Shown here piece after piece: positions 46,059-58,047 of a DNA stretch of 64,000 nt. The position numbers and the translations under genes are program-made. This stretch comes from Aplectana chamaeleonis (Eukaryota; Nematoda; Chromadorea; Rhabditida; Cosmocercidae). Where the stretch lies: positions 524,001-588,000 of the forward strand of contig JAPDOI010000294.1 of assembly GCA_029168955.1 (NCBI GenBank). Reading direction: 5' to 3'. Below the pieces are notes generated by a model, which had not been told where the DNA came from, ran no database searches, and worked only from the letters and a program-made list of their open reading frames with translations. The stretch's first letter is position 1, and the number at the start of each line of letters is the position of its first letter.

Positions 46059-47242
46059 CTCTGCCAACGCGTAGATGCCTCTGAGGGTGCGACTTGTAAC
46101 GCCGCCCCATTCCAGAGAGTTTGCGGACTTTAGCTACTGTGTCGAAGGTACAAGGGTGCAAATTCTACGCGTATTCTACGTAAAAACAAAGGCTAAATTC
46201 GATACATTGGCCTCTCTGTCGCTAAAGCCTAGTTTTGACTGCATCGCTGCTGTTTTTCATTGCAGCGATTTCACACCCGCTGCTGCAGCGATGTAGCAGC
46301 GGCAGCGATTCTGTTCATAGTGCATAGCTTCACGGACGATCGAAGAAATTCAATCAGTCAGTGAAATTAATGGATGGTAGTTATCGATAACACGTTTCGA
46401 CCCGTAAACACTGATCTTGTCATGTGAAAAGGTCAACGTTCACTAGACGAAACGTGTCTTTCGCTGGCAATCGCTCCATCGCTGCCATTTTGGCCGCGAT
46501 GGAGCGACGGTCAGCGACCATTGAGAATCGCTCTTCAAGCAGCGATGCAGTAAAACATAGGATTTCGTCGCCGCGACCCAGCGATGTAGGACGTTTGCCA
46601 CGAAGTGATCACAATTGGAGCGGCTTTCCATTACGCGCGATGAAAAAGGAGCAGTTGTCCCTCGCTTGGCCGCAGCGACCACCTGCAGTCAAAACTAGGC
46701 TTAAACCCGTATATTCTCGCTATAATTTGTAGCGAGAATCTACAGGTTTAGCCACAGCCTGAGTTGAAATGCAATTTCAAACCCGCGCTGGCAATACGGA
46801 ACTCAGGGATTCCGTTCGAACAGAATTGGCCCAGTGAACTCACGGAGTGACGACTCGACACTGTGACTGGTCTTAGAGGGTGACCCCGCGTCGCTCTCTG
46901 GAAGACATTGCTAGGGCCAATTTTGACCGCTGGGATGCTGCAGTCTGTGGGGAAGAAAAGACGATGCGGTCGATCGCGGGTGGGATTGCCTTTCTAGTAC
47001 AGAGCAGGACTGGGTGGTTCGATCGACCGAGTGCTGTAACGAGAAATTACGAAGAATATGCGGGTGCTGCAGCGAGACTTTACGTAGAATACATATGTGG
47101 GCGCTGTAGCTAAAATTTCACCATCTGATGCTGAGCTTTCCGTAATTAACCTACATTCTCGTATCAAAATTAGACTATATGCCTCCGAAACCCTGGGCAT
47201 CTCTGGTTTCTATGCGAGGCATCTAGCTAAGCTCTGGCAGAG
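46059..47242. mobile_element. Triple nest: CTCTGCCA element
   Basis: Ends CTCTGCCA / TGGCAGAG with CA duplicated outside both ends relative to the empty site. The interior (GCCAACGCGTAGAT, TAACGCCGCCCCATTCC, CTACGCGTATTCTACG, AACCCGTATATTCTCGCTAT, GTTCGAACAG) matches 63485-63905. Carries a third element at 46226-46701. Confidence 0.7.
46226..46701. mobile_element. Triple nest: AGCCTAGTTTTGACTGCA element
   Basis: Perfect 18-bp inverted ends AGCCTAGTTTTGACTGCA / TGCAGTCAAAACTAGGCT, flanked by TAA on each side (46223-46225, 46702-46704). The uninterrupted homologue near 63685 (GCTAAACCCGTATATTC) shows the empty site. A 3-bp TWA-type duplication fits the PIF/Harbinger superfamily. Interior of GCAGCGAT/ATCGCTGC words; no transposase. 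Confidence 0.75.
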
Positions 47243-47664
47243 CAGCTCAAGCTCGTCTATTTCGTCATTTTTCAAAGCACTCCTGACTTTTTCCAGCTCA
47301 CAGCACGATCGCGATTAGGACGGAATTTAACGCAAACAAGGAAGGAGTATTTAGCGTTTTTTTATTGCTACTTTAATTTGCCCTCGTCTCCCGTCCTCGT
47401 TATACCATAATATGATTGTGAGGCGACCTGTGTCCAGAATTTCAATGACTTCTTTCTCAAAACAAGTATTGCTATTTTATAGCGAAGAGCAAGTCGAAAT
47501 TACACTTCTCGAAGCTCATCAGTATGATAGGGAGTGCAGTAATTAGTAGATAAAAAGTTTAAGGTAAAAAACCTTTCTTGAAGAATGTTCACTGCAAAAA
47601 ACTGTAGAACATTTTTTTTAGATTCTGCGGACGTAGCTTCGTCGAGGTTCTGGACAACGGTCTG

Positions 47665-48021
47665 CATTTGAGCGGAGAATAGAACATGTAAGCTCCTGTT
47701 GACAATTAGCGGCTTTATGCATTAAACATTGCAGTATTCACTATAAGAAAGTTGCTCGTTTTTCCGCTAAAACGTAAGCTTTGGGTCCTTCTGAGAAGGT
47801 ACGACGAATAAGAGCAAAGAAAAAGGGTGAGAATGCCGTGCACCAGCCGACCCATTGGAGCACCCCGCCCACGTCATATAACCGTTGTCCACCGTTCGTT
47901 TACCAGGAGAAACCGTTGCTGAATTTTCTAATACTCTTTATCCCGAAAATATCTGACATACAAGCATATGTATCTAAAATCCTATTTTCTAAGAGCTTTC
48001 GTTGCAAGAATCAGAAAACAA
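47665..48021. other. No gene seen
   Basis: Includes the start of a chance 99-codon plus frame; no acceptor or motif. Confidence 0.35.
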
Positions 48022-48184
48022 TGTTACTTAACATAGGCATGGATCCTGAAGAAACTTTGCGTTCCCGCATTGAGGGTTAACGCCAACTTGGTGCACCTAT
48101 GTTATAGCATACATATGGCTCAGAGTTCGCGCCAACCTTCAACAGTGAACGCTAAATCTCTTTAGGATCCATGCCGACGTTACA
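48022..48184. mobile_element. GGCATGGATCC foldback
   Basis: ACATAGGCATGGATCCTGA and inverse GGATCCATGCCGACGT; inner GTTGGCGC-type words as in 26872-27020. Confidence 0.65.
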
Positions 48185-48522
48185 TTTTTTGAAATCTTGA
48201 AGCGCAAAACAATATCCAAAGTCTGGTTTTTTCAAAATCCGTAGTCCACCGAAACACACCAAGAGGTGCAATTTACAATTTTAGATGTAGCTTTGATCAG
48301 TTTTTTCTCTGAAATTTGAGGGTTTTGTGAAAACTTTCCGCTATAAACCTTTGTTTCGTGGACATGACTACTCAAAAACATCGAAAACTAAAATACGGTT
48401 TTGGTATTGTGAACACTGCCTTCCACAGATGGGACTTGGCAATACGCTCATCAATGTCACCGTTTCCACTCTTCCCAAGGAAATTGATCCATTTCATCTC
48501 ATAAAATCTTGAGTAACTACTT

Positions 48523-48789
48523 TTATGTTTGTATTAATACTTGGGCAGCAAGAAAATATAGACATCTGATTGTATCAGTAGACAGCGTGCCTAGTAATTC
48601 ACCCAGCTCAGAAGTGTTAATGGGTGTTTCGTGCACCATATCTCCTGAGTCACGCTGATATTCAGTGATACTGTGGTGATAATGGAAAGCGTCACACTCA
48701 AGCATAAAATGGTTCATTACTGTGTGATACTTCGTTAGTGACACGTTGGAATAGCATACGCATTGGATGTTCCTACCCTTGCGATATTT
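48523..48789 (-). CDS. Possible terminal exon, unknown protein
   Basis: The frame opens at a good acceptor (CTGCTGCCATTTCAG) in phase 0 and runs 88 residues to TAA. It begins KYRKGRNIQCVCYSNVSLTK and continues HFMLECDAFHYHHSITEYQR, ending AAQVLIQT. Upstream exons would lie at higher coordinates; none could be assigned. The helical-looking, His/Tyr-rich middle suggests nothing specific to me. A short plus frame overlaps the 3' side (48420-48512) next to a TTAA-2 end. Confidence 0.3.
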   Translation of the reverse strand, partial: KYRKGRNIQCVCYSNVSLTKYHTVMNHFMLECDAFHYHHSITEYQRDSGDMVHETPINTSELGELLGTLSTDTIRCLYFLAAQVLIQT

Positions 48790-48819
48790 CTGAAATGGCA
48801 GCAGCAAATGTCTCACCAT

Positions 48820-50527
48820 TGCGTGGTTACTTCGCGAGGATAAGCTGCAAATCTGCAGCGCTGACTATAATTTTCAGAAAAGAGGATAAACTCAGCTGAG
48901 AATCAAGCGAGGTAGATCTTTGCATAAACGACACTGTTGCTAAGTAGTGAACCTACATGGGGATTCTTTATAGCATAATTTGAAACTCGAGTACTTTTGA
49001 CATCATACCGCATGTAAAAGTTGAAGGGGGGATCCGGGAAAAAATTCAATTTTAGGATATTCCGCTAAATCGGTGTGCAGAACACAGGTTATCCCAGGAA
49101 ACGGGAGAAAAGCGCAGAAAAAAGAAACTGTTTTTTTAAGTTATTTGAGCCACTTCACTGGACCACTGACCCACAAAATTGAGCCGATCATCAAAGTTTC
49201 CTGCCACTGTGAGCGTTTTCTTCATCGTGCGCCGTGGAAATTGTCTCCCAGAGCGCCATGAATGCCGCATGTGCCGGATCCCGCCGCGTGGCGGCAAGAC
49301 GACTGCCCACAGGCCGTAGACATCGATATTTTGGCGGGCTAATCATGCTGTTAATCCCGTACCTCTTAACTTACAGGCCATTTTCTTTATAAGTAACGGC
49401 TCATAGCTTACAATACTTCTAGATGGGGTTCACCTAGTCTCGGTCGAGTTACATAAACCAAATCTTAGAAAAGTCAAAACGTGACTGCACCTTGCCTTTA
49501 ATGTCAGTCTGTGCGCCTATGTAGGGCTTTTGGTGTTCAGCTGAACTCGGGCAGGACTCCAGCAGAAACAACCCCATCTTTGTTTCATGCTCCGTTATTT
49601 ACATACCGTGCTTTTCTCTTACTACGGAAGCCTTCGAGTGCTGAATGCAGTTTTGGAAAAGAGTCTATGAGGGATTGGTGGAGATGAAAGAACGATCATG
49701 AGTTCTCGAATCACTTTTAATGCGCATGAGAAGATCGGAATTGGTTGAAGTTCATTTTTGAACTTCAGAAGTTCATACTTTTCCGGGCCAAGTTCTGTCC
49801 AGGGGGTTTTTTGAAGCGCTGAACACAAAAATGAGGTTCAAATTTTTTAGTTTTCCCGAAAGATTACAGTGGCTCACTGTACGAGCGCGTCCCGAACCTT
49901 CCATTTCTGATGAAAACTAGAAAGTGATCTCGATCGTGGGAACTGCCTTCAATTCGTGTAGAACCTACAAAAAAGTGATTTGTCGAGTATATTGAAAGAT
50001 ATATGAAGACAACGAAAAAATAGTAAAAAGCAGCAGATGGGGAATGGAGAACGGTGTTTTCACAGAACGTTAAGAGTTGTCAGCAAAACGTTAAAAGTTT
50101 GGAGAATACTGTTCGTTGAAAGTTTGGAGGATACTCTTCATATCAGTTGCGTCACTCGGGCATGGGTAGGGAAGTGAGTAGCGAGTTCTCACATGCTAGT
50201 TTTCCTTACACGTTTTCAAAATTCAATTTCAAGTCTTCATGTTTTCAAGTCATCAAATGGCGTTCATATAACAAGCCTAATCACAGAGCTTGGGATCTAA
50301 GAATGGCACCACCACAAAGCTACAATAGTGACAGTATCTTTTGGTCAATAGGCGCGCTATAGCGCCGGGGCGCGCCGCTTGGCGCCGCTTTCGAATTACT
50401 CGCTTAAAAATGTTCCAACCTGAAAATGGAAGTCAGATCTGAAATCAGCATAAAAATGCGACCTAGTGAGGAAATAAAGTCCTGAAATGGAACTCAATGG
50501 AAGATTCTGGGTTACGGTAGCCATCCC
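48820..50527. other. No firm gene
   Basis: Contains TTAA-type right ends near 49500 and 49950 (TGCCTTTAA, GAACTGCCTTCAA) and a small GGCGCGCC-rich palindrome at 50360-50390. No supported exon. Confidence 0.35.
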
Positions 50528-50702
50528 ATGGTCCTGGTGTCCAAATGCTGCCGGCGATTGAGTGATGCGATAAGTAGGTTTTTTCGCCGTTTCCTCATAG
50601 TTAGCTTATTTATATACCATTTTTTTATCCTTACCCTTGTAGAGTATTTTGGAACACAATTTATCAGGATTTGTTCACATGAAGTTCATTTTCCTAATAA
50701 TT
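50528..50702 (+). CDS. Possible two-exon start of a gene
   Basis: ATG 50528 with donor at 50574 (GTAGGT), a 69-nt intron ending CTTACCCTTGTAG, then an exon at 50643 in matching phase and a GTATGA donor near 50703. Encodes MVLVSKCCRRLSDAI-KYFGTQ and ICSHEVHFPNNLV. The intron is a multiple of three, so the unspliced frame is open too, weakening the case. No further exon found. Confidence 0.2.
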
Positions 50703-51499
50703 TGGTGGTATGAAAATGATAAAATCACGATTTCCTTCTAAATTTGTGGTTTAGTCTAAAGTATAGTGCGACATCCAATGAGGAATTCAGGCGGAAGAAA
50801 GTCTGACATATCTCTGCGTCTTTAAATTGAGTTGAATATTCCCTCTCACATTCAAAGGGGGTAGGAATCAGAGCAAATTTTAACTGCCAGGAGAAAGCTC
50901 AGCTTTAAAATGTGTTCACTTTTTATTTGTGCGAGGTAAACGTGTTCAGATTCATTCAGTATATGGAATTGCTCCGAGAAATGGACTACGAAAAAAAGAT
51001 TTCTTTACACAAAAACTAAAGCTTCACTGAAGTACCGAATTTCTATTTTCACATAGAAAATATTCTGTGAAATCTGCACCTTTCATGTAGAGGGAGAAAA
51101 TTTAGTCAGCATTCGTTTTAGAAATCCTGAATTCATGAAAATTTCCAAACATTTTCGCAAAAAAAAGTGAAATTCCGAAGTTAAATTTTCATTTGGAGAA
51201 TAATTTTCAAAACTTGATGCCAGATCTCTTTTTGAGTTGAATTACCAGTTTTAAATTTCTTTCTTGAACATTTCTAGAATCTCTTACATTTTGAGCTCCA
51301 GTCGTGAGATTTAGTTTTCCAAGCTTCGTTACATGAAATTGCGTCTAAAATGTGGTGCTTTTGAAATTTTTGATAAATCAAAAGTTTGAAGACTGAAAAT
51401 TTCTAAAGCTCTGCCATAACCTTCGCTCTCACACTAACCTGTTTTTAAAGAAACAGCCTACCGGGTCATTTTGAGGTGCAAATGGGCCTCGGAGGCTTA
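50703..51499. other. No gene seen
   Basis: AT-rich sequence; no repeat copy or exon recognised. Confidence 0.4.
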
Positions 51500-52271
51500 C
51501 AATACCCGCGCTAAATTTTGTAAAAACGGGGAGCCCTTGAAAAACTTGGCAAAAAAGGCCCCATGCTTGTAAATTTTTCTGAATGAACACTTTTTCAATT
51601 CTAATATTCACAGCTTGATCTCCTACATGACCATGTGTTTTGTGGGCCGAAGTTTCCCAAAATCACTTTGTTTTTGGATGAAATTGTTTTCGTGGTGGTT
51701 TTCCGAAACGTACCGTGCGGCCAAGTACGCCGAAACTTTGAGTAGTAATTGAACAAGTAATAGAAGAACAATCTCTACATTCTCTTCATGAATCGGATGC
51801 AGGTGGGACAATCTCGAAATTCGTGCAAGTTGAATTTTGGAAGTCCCTAATTGAACAAGCTTGGGGACTTCGTGACAAGTTGGACTTGTGCGGCGATAAT
51901 CCCAAAACGTTGAATAAAGGAGTTCGAATATTCAACCTGCATAAATATCGAGATTGTCACTTCTAATTCATGAAGAAAGCATAGGGATTGCTCTTCTATT
52001 CCTTGTACAATTACTATTCAAAGTTTCGCCGCACTTTGCAGCGCGCGACAGTTTTGCGAATCGACCGCAACAACAATTTCATTCAAAAACAAAGCGATTT
52101 CGGGTAGTTCGCTCCCTGAATTTTTTTATTAGTTAGGAAATTGAGCTGTGAATATGACGCCTTTTTTAGAATCCAAAAAAGTCTTCGTTCAAAAAAGTTA
52201 CGAGCATTGGACGTGTTTTTGCCAAGTTAGACAAATGCTCCCCGTTTTTACAAAACTTAGCGCGGGTATTG
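51500..52271. mobile_element. CAATACCCGCGCTAA foldback with TA duplication
   Basis: Ends CAATACCCGCGCTAAATTTTG / inverse, TA on both sides. Arms follow 14369-15429 closely (GTAAAAACGGGGAGC, AAAACTTGGCAAAAA) but without the nested insert, so it serves as an empty-site comparison. Confidence 0.8.
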
Positions 52272-52546
52272 TATTTGGGACCTTCTCCGTCCAAATGACC
52301 TCATCAGAATTACAGAAAATCTTTGTCTGTAACACGTCCTCAAAAATTTGTTTATCTACAGTGAAATGGGTTCAGCTGCTTTTTCTCGCATTCTTAGTCC
52401 AACTGTGTGTGGAAATCGATACTTGAAACCAGGATGGGTTAGTTAATTCCAATATGAACAGTTCCACGCTTCCTTGTCGTCGCAAGATCATTGTGAACTT
52501 TGTTTTTCTGCACCGTTTTGCTTTTCTTGAATGCACGTACTTTGCT

Positions 52547-52812
52547 TCTCTGGGCGAAATTACGGTCCGCAAATCCGTCTCGACAAGCTTTGCGGCCGCG
52601 TGCATTCGAGTCGGAAGAGTTTACAGCGCCGCAGCCGCCGATCTGTTGACTCTAGATGGGTTTTAGAAACTGGAAAGTTAACGAAATTGGGGAAAACTGT
52701 ATAAAAAAGCCATATTGAGTCGGCTTTGGCGCTGAAAACTCAACTGACTCCAGCGCATGCGGCCGCAAAGCGTGTCGAGACGCAGTTGCGGACCGGAATT
52801 TGGCCCAGACAA
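52547..52812. mobile_element. Foldback, TCTCGACA/GGTCCGCAA arms
   Basis: Left TCTGGGCGAAATTACGGTCC...CGTCTCGACAAGC; right GCGTGTCGAGACG...GGACCGGAATTTGGCCCAGA. A truncated sister begins at 63917. Confidence 0.7.
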
Positions 52813-52831
52813 GCACAGTACTTTAATTAAT

Positions 52832-52840
52832 CGTTTTCAG
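52832..52840 (+). promoter_or_regulatory. Likely spliced-leader acceptor
   Basis: CGTTTTCAG directly before ATCA-ATG. Nematode mRNAs often receive a spliced leader a few bases before the start codon. Decides the start at 52845. Confidence 0.4.
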
Positions 52841-52844
52841 ATCA

Positions 52845-53918
52845 ATGGCGAACGAGTACACAGAGCGAGGGTCACGTGAGGTCATCAAGTGGGAAATGAG
52901 GGTGTAGTATGTACCGATAAGAATATTCTCTCTAGATAAATTTTCAATTCTAATGCGATAGAAATAGACCAGAGTTTCAGAACAAAATCAACGATGAGTC
53001 TCTCTGATGAGATCTAAATTTCAAATTTTTTCAGGGGAAGAAATGGAAAAGATTTTCAAACTCCGTATTCTACGCAAAAGTAATAAAAAATTTTCACGAG
53101 TTCCATGTTTCTCAAACAATTGTACAGATGTTTTTGGAGAGTCATGCACTGACTGAATATGATACTGAATTTCATGAGGTTTCATACTGGTTAGGCTTTC
53201 AACTCGTGACACACATAATCGATACTCGGGTTGGATGGGCCGTGGCTGGGTAGAGCGACCTGGCGTAGGCCTGGCATGTGTGGGATGGTGGACCGAACAA
53301 CCATCAATCCACAACTTTTGTGCGGCTTAGACATCTAGAGGGCACAAATTATTAGACGTGAGCAAAAATCAAGATCACCGGTATCACTTGTGAAGCTTAC
53401 ACATCGATCACCGTAATATCCGGTAATTTCAATGTCATCCACAATAATTAGTTTGCAATGCTGTAGCCGGAACAACTCTAATTCCATAGCTGTGTATCAG
53501 AGAGGATGTAAATAAACTCTTTTGTGTGAGCCATCACGAAAAGTGCAGAACCCTCAATTGATCGATACAATCGTGTTATTTTGTCTTAGGAATCTTCTAT
53601 AAACCCCATATAAATCATCATCCTACCCTATCGACTTCTGACGGAAAAGGTCAGATGCAAAACTTACGACTAGCCATAATGGTAATCTTACCTGAACGCC
53701 TGCCGAAGCCGAAAACCATAGGTGTTCGAGAGAAAGAGAAATCTTTTGCTGACGAGCAGCAGCGACGAAGAATAGAAAAGGCTAGCGTTCAAACGATAAT
53801 TATTATTCACGACTCTGCATTACATAGGGTGGTGTTCAGACGTTCTGGTCCACGTCATCATCTCGGAAGCATTTCAAGCCTACCACCACAGAACGTGATG
53901 TATGGAGCAATTCAATGA
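52845..53918 (+). CDS. Three-exon gene, unknown function
   Basis: Exon 1 52845-52875 (MANEYTERGS; ATG four bases after a TCGTTTTCAG acceptor, ideal for spliced-leader addition; donor GTGAGG), exon 2 53035-53079 (acceptor AAATTTTTTCAG; REEMEKIFKLRI; donor GTAATA), exon 3 53590-53918 (acceptor TTTTGTCTTAG; stop TGA). Phases 1 and 1 match; 405 nt, 134 residues. Exon 3 encodes a basic, Arg/Lys-rich protein: PERLPKPKTIGVREKEKSFA, DEQQRRRIEKASVQTIIIIH, ending PPQNVMYGAIQ. No signal peptide, no TM. An alternative exon 2 donor (CC|GTATTC) also keeps phase. AATAAA follows 112 nt after the stop. Family not recognised; the coherent start, phases and poly(A) signal make this the best model after complexin. 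Confidence 0.5.
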
Positions 53919-54030
53919 ATCTAATACGATATATTGAAGTATCACGAGGTAATGGGTATTATGAAGGACAATTAAGGGGATGAGTGACGAACAGTGCAGC
54001 TACATATGAGGGTCTGCGGTGCTGCAGTCC

Positions 54031-54036
54031 AATAAA
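54031..54036 (+). promoter_or_regulatory. Possible poly(A) signal AATAAA
   Basis: 112 nt after the stop at 53918; fits the three-exon gene. Confidence 0.45.
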
Positions 54037-54642
54037 ATGTCAATAGTAGTGGATCTGACAGTCGATTGCAATGAACGCCATTATGAATCCGTCCAAGGGT
54101 GCAACCAGCGAGCTAACAAATCTGTGCAACTACGTAGTGCAACTACTACATATAATGATAATTTTGGGTGTCAGAGTCCTATGAAATACCTATTTATAAG
54201 AAGTGTTCACGATAATCTTCATTTTCGGGATTACTTGCCGAAACTACGATTTGGTCCCTTGGTAGAGCTGAAATGACGAAAAATTGGGAAAACGTCCCAG
54301 AAAGGCATCAAAAGCTGTATTCTCACCCCATCTCTTTATGCTCCGAGGAACTGTTTGTTGTGATAGTAGAACCTTTTTGTGAACCCAACCTTCGAAAAAA
54401 CCTTTCCTCTTTGTTGCTCCGTTCTTTCCTCTGCATCCTGGCTAATGCTGTTCGGTATAATATATTCTTCTATTCCCGGTTCATTTCATCGTTTGCCGTT
54501 CACAACCACCGATAACTCCTTCATACTACAAAACAATTAGTCCAGGCCAGCAATACCCTTGCACTAATGAAATAAATCGTTGTACTGCTTCTTTCCCCTT
54601 TCCTCATGATTTTAGTATTACATCGCGGTCAACGCACTGTTT

Positions 54643-55246
54643 CAAAGGCAGCGTTCACGATAATCGCCAATTTTTTAGATTATTCGCTATATCGATTAAT
54701 TTGCCCCCGGGTAGAACTAAAGTGACCTAGAAATTGAGAAAAACGCACCAGAAGTACACGAAATCCTTTAAGGCCTGCCACCCTCTGTCTTTCATTGTGT
54801 CGGCTCAATTTTTGTCGCTCGACTATGCACGGGCCTTTACTCTCCCCCCGCCTTTTTACACTCACAGGAACTGTTCGTTGTGGCCATGAAATCTTTTGTA
54901 CACGCGTCCTGTACAATTCTCTACTCTCCATTACACTGTTCTTTTTTTCTGACCCTAACTAATACTGATTTGCGTAAAATAATCTTCTATTTTCGATTGA
55001 TCTAAATTTTCATCGGTGACAATCACTGTAAACATGTTCATACAATTGGACAACTGGTCCAAGCCAGAGAATAATGCCACTGAAATAAGACGTTTTACTG
55101 CGTTTCTCGCCGTTTCTTCATAATTTCGATAACACTTGGGGGCCAATGCATTGTTTTTGGTGAAAAACTCGGGAACGAAAAGAATTGTGAACACTGCTCT
55201 TAAGTGGGAAACTCGAGAACGCAAATTATCGTGAACACTGCCTTTG
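54643..55246. mobile_element. TTAA-2-like element with doubled right end
   Basis: CAAAGGCAGCGTTCACGATA to CGTGAACACTGCCTTTG. A second right-end-like word GTGAACACTGCTCTTAAG lies ~55 bp inside, followed by a repeat of GGGAAACTCGAGAACG, so the terminal segment is duplicated. Confidence 0.65.
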
Positions 55247-55329
55247 ATCAAGCAGAATGAATAATGGTACAAATCAACCGCGTAATCAACTCTACTTTCT
55301 TAGCTGCAAAACTACAGTTCATGGCAAGG

Positions 55330-55795
55330 AAAAAGGGCGATTGTGCGGTTGCGTATTTCCGCTAAGCCTACTGTAGGTTGCGCCATAATCGACGGCAAAG
55401 TTGTAATATTTTTCTGAATCTTGAAGAAAAAACATCGGGAACATTGATGAACGGTGAGTTCGCCCCCTCATGAAAACGTTATCAATATATGTACCCAAAG
55501 TCTTTGCCATGGATATACGTATGTAGGAATAACAGGAAAACATTAATTTTTTTTCTCCTGCTCAGCTCCACGGAATACACAAATTTTTACGATTTTCTGC
55601 GTATCTACTATGATAAAAACTTTAGGTGTGTTCATAATGTGTGGAGAGAATAAAAACTCATCGTTTCTCATTGTTCCCGGTGTTTTTTCTTCAAAATCCA
55701 GGAAAAAGCACATTTTCGCCGCCGTTAGTGGCGCAACCCACAGTACGCATAGTGGGAATACGCAACCACGCACAGGCTACGGCGCAAGGTGTGAT
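55330..55795. mobile_element. Foldback, GTGCGGTTGCGTATT ends
   Basis: TGCGGTTGCGTATTTCCGC, then TGTAGGTTGCGCCA and AACATCGGGAACA on the left; GTTCCCGGTGTT, TGGCGCAACCCACAG and GGAATACGCAACCACGCA on the right. About 466 bp. Confidence 0.65.
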
Positions 55796-55897
55796 ACAAC
55801 CCAACATTGGTCCGACCCCCCACCCAAGTCAAGCGATTTGCTCACCCCTCCCTTGGGAAAAGTGATGGCGACGACCGGGAGGGGGAAGGTTCTTCCC

Positions 55898-56096
55898 AAA
55901 ATTTCATGGCCACAGCTTTAAGTCGAAAACAGCACTACATAGGGTGGGCGGAGCCTGTTTCCATGCCCTGAGAGCACATATGTGCCGTTTCAGGCATAAA
56001 AACCACATTCGATAACTGACTAACCGGATTTGAAAACGCACCCAAAATTTCATGGTCGCAGCTTTAAGCCGAACAGCGCTGCAAGGGGAGGGGTCC
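55898..56096 (-). repeat. Inverted satellite copies
   Basis: About 1.3 copies of the 144-bp satellite in reverse orientation (AAAATTTCATGGCCACAGC, AGGGTGGGCGGAGCCTG, GAAAACGCACCCAAAATTT), separated from the forward array by ~180 bp of other sequence. Confidence 0.75.
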
Positions 56097-58047
56097 TTAA
56101 AAAATCGATAGCTGTGAAATATTTCCAAGTATTCAACGAATTTCGAATTAGGAAGTTTCGCGCTGCTACAACGTGCGGAAAACCTAGTAACGGACCCAAG
56201 TAATCAATTTCAATCTTCTAACAGTTTTAAAACAGTCTTTGAAGACCCATTTTTAGGTGTGATACAATCATCTTCAAATCCGGAGTGCCAATTATTATAC
56301 GTGGTTTACTTGCCCGAAACAGCACCTATGTGCTCTCAGGACATGAAAACAGGCTCCGCCCACCCTATGTAGCGCTGTTCGGCTAAAAGCTGTGGCCATG
56401 AAATTTCGGGTGCGTTTTCACATCCGTATGGTCAATTACTAAATGTAGTTCTCATACTTGAAACCGCACCTATGTGCTCTCAGGGCACGAAAACAGGCTC
56501 CGCCCACCCTATGTAGCGCTGTTCGGCTAAAAGCTGTGGCCATGAAATTTCGGGTGCGTTTTCACATCCGTATGGTCAATTATTATACGTGGTTTTCTTG
56601 CCCGAAACAGCACCTACGTGCTCTCAGGACATGAAAACAGGCTCCGCCCACCCTATGTAGCGCTGTTCGGCTAAAAGCTGTGGCCATGAAATTTCGGGTG
56701 CGTTTTCACATCCGTATGGTCAATTACTAAATGTAGTTATCATACTTGAAACCGCACCTATGTGCTCTCAGGGCATGAAAACAGGCTCCGCCTACCCTTT
56801 GTAGCACTGTTCGGCTTAAAGCTGTGGTCATGAAATTTCGGATGCGTTTTCACATCCGGATGGCCAATAACTAAATGTGGTTTTCATGCCTGAAACAACA
56901 CCTATGTGCCCTTAGGGCATGAAAACGGGCTCCATCCATCTTATGTAGCGCTGTTCGGCTAAAAGCCGTGGCCATGAAATTTCGGGTGCGTTTTCACATC
57001 CGTATGGTCAATTACTAAATGTAGTTCTCATACTTGAAACCGCACCTATGTGCTCTCAGGGCATGAAAACAGGCTCCGCCCACCCTATGTAGCGCTGTTC
57101 GGCTAAAAGCTGTGGCCATGAAATTTCGGGTGCGTTTTCACATCCGTATGGTCAATTACTAAATGTAGTTCTCATACTTGAAACCGCACCTATGTGCTCT
57201 CAGGGCATGAAAACAGGCTCCGCCCACCCTATGTAGCGCTGTTCGGCTAAAAGCTGTGGCCATGAAATTTCGGGTGCGTTTTCACATCCGTATGGTCAAT
57301 TACTAAATGTAGTTCTCATACTTGAAACCGCACCTATGTGCTCTCAGGGTATGAAAACAGGCTCCGCCCACCCTATGTAGCGCTGTTCGGCTAAAAGCTG
57401 TGGCCATGAAATTTCGGGTGCGTTTTCACATCCGTATGGTCAATTACTAAATGTAGTTCTCATACTTGAAATCGCACCTATGTGCTCTCAGGGCATGAAA
57501 ACAGGCTTCGCCCACCCTATGTAGCGCTGTTCGGCTAAAAGCTGTGGCCATGAAATTTCGGGTGCGTTTTCACATCCGTATGGTCAATTATTATACGTGG
57601 TTTTCTTGCCCGAAACAGCACCTATGTGCTCTCAGGACATGAAAACAGGCTCCGCCCACCCTATGTAGCGCTGTTCGGCTAAAAGCTGTGGCCATGAAAT
57701 TTCGGGTGCGTTTTCACATCCGTATGGTCAATTACTAAATGTAGTTCTCATACTTGAAACCGCACCAATGTGCTCTCAGGGCATGAAAACAGGCTCCGCC
57801 CACCCTGTGTAGCGCTGTTCGGCTAAAAGCTGTGGCCATGAAATTTTGGGTGCGTTTTCACATCCTCAGGGAAACCATCGCTCCGAGCGGGACCGGCTCC
57901 TCCCAATTATGACGTCATCGCCCGGACAGCGGCCGAGGAGCCAACTGGCACCGCGGTCCCTGTCCGGTGCCAGTTCGCCCCTCGGTCGCTCTCCGGTCGC
58001 TCTCGGGGCCACAGCGGTGCCATCGACAGAGATAGAGAGACGCGGAA

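Larger units (their letters stand above)
45867..47664. mobile_element. Triple nest: outer element
   Basis: Copy of 42241-42893 split by a 1.18-kb insertion (46059-47242). Left part 45867-46058, right part 47243-47664. Comparison with 42432 (CTATCAGCTCAAGC) gives the empty site. Confidence 0.65.

Noticed and set aside
52547..52812. tRNA- or rRNA-like GC-rich palindrome
   Set aside because: Sister copies at 45118 and 63917 show it is a foldback transposon.
53021..53314. 97-codon minus frame
   Set aside because: Antisense to the better-supported three-exon gene, with no acceptor or recognisable motif.
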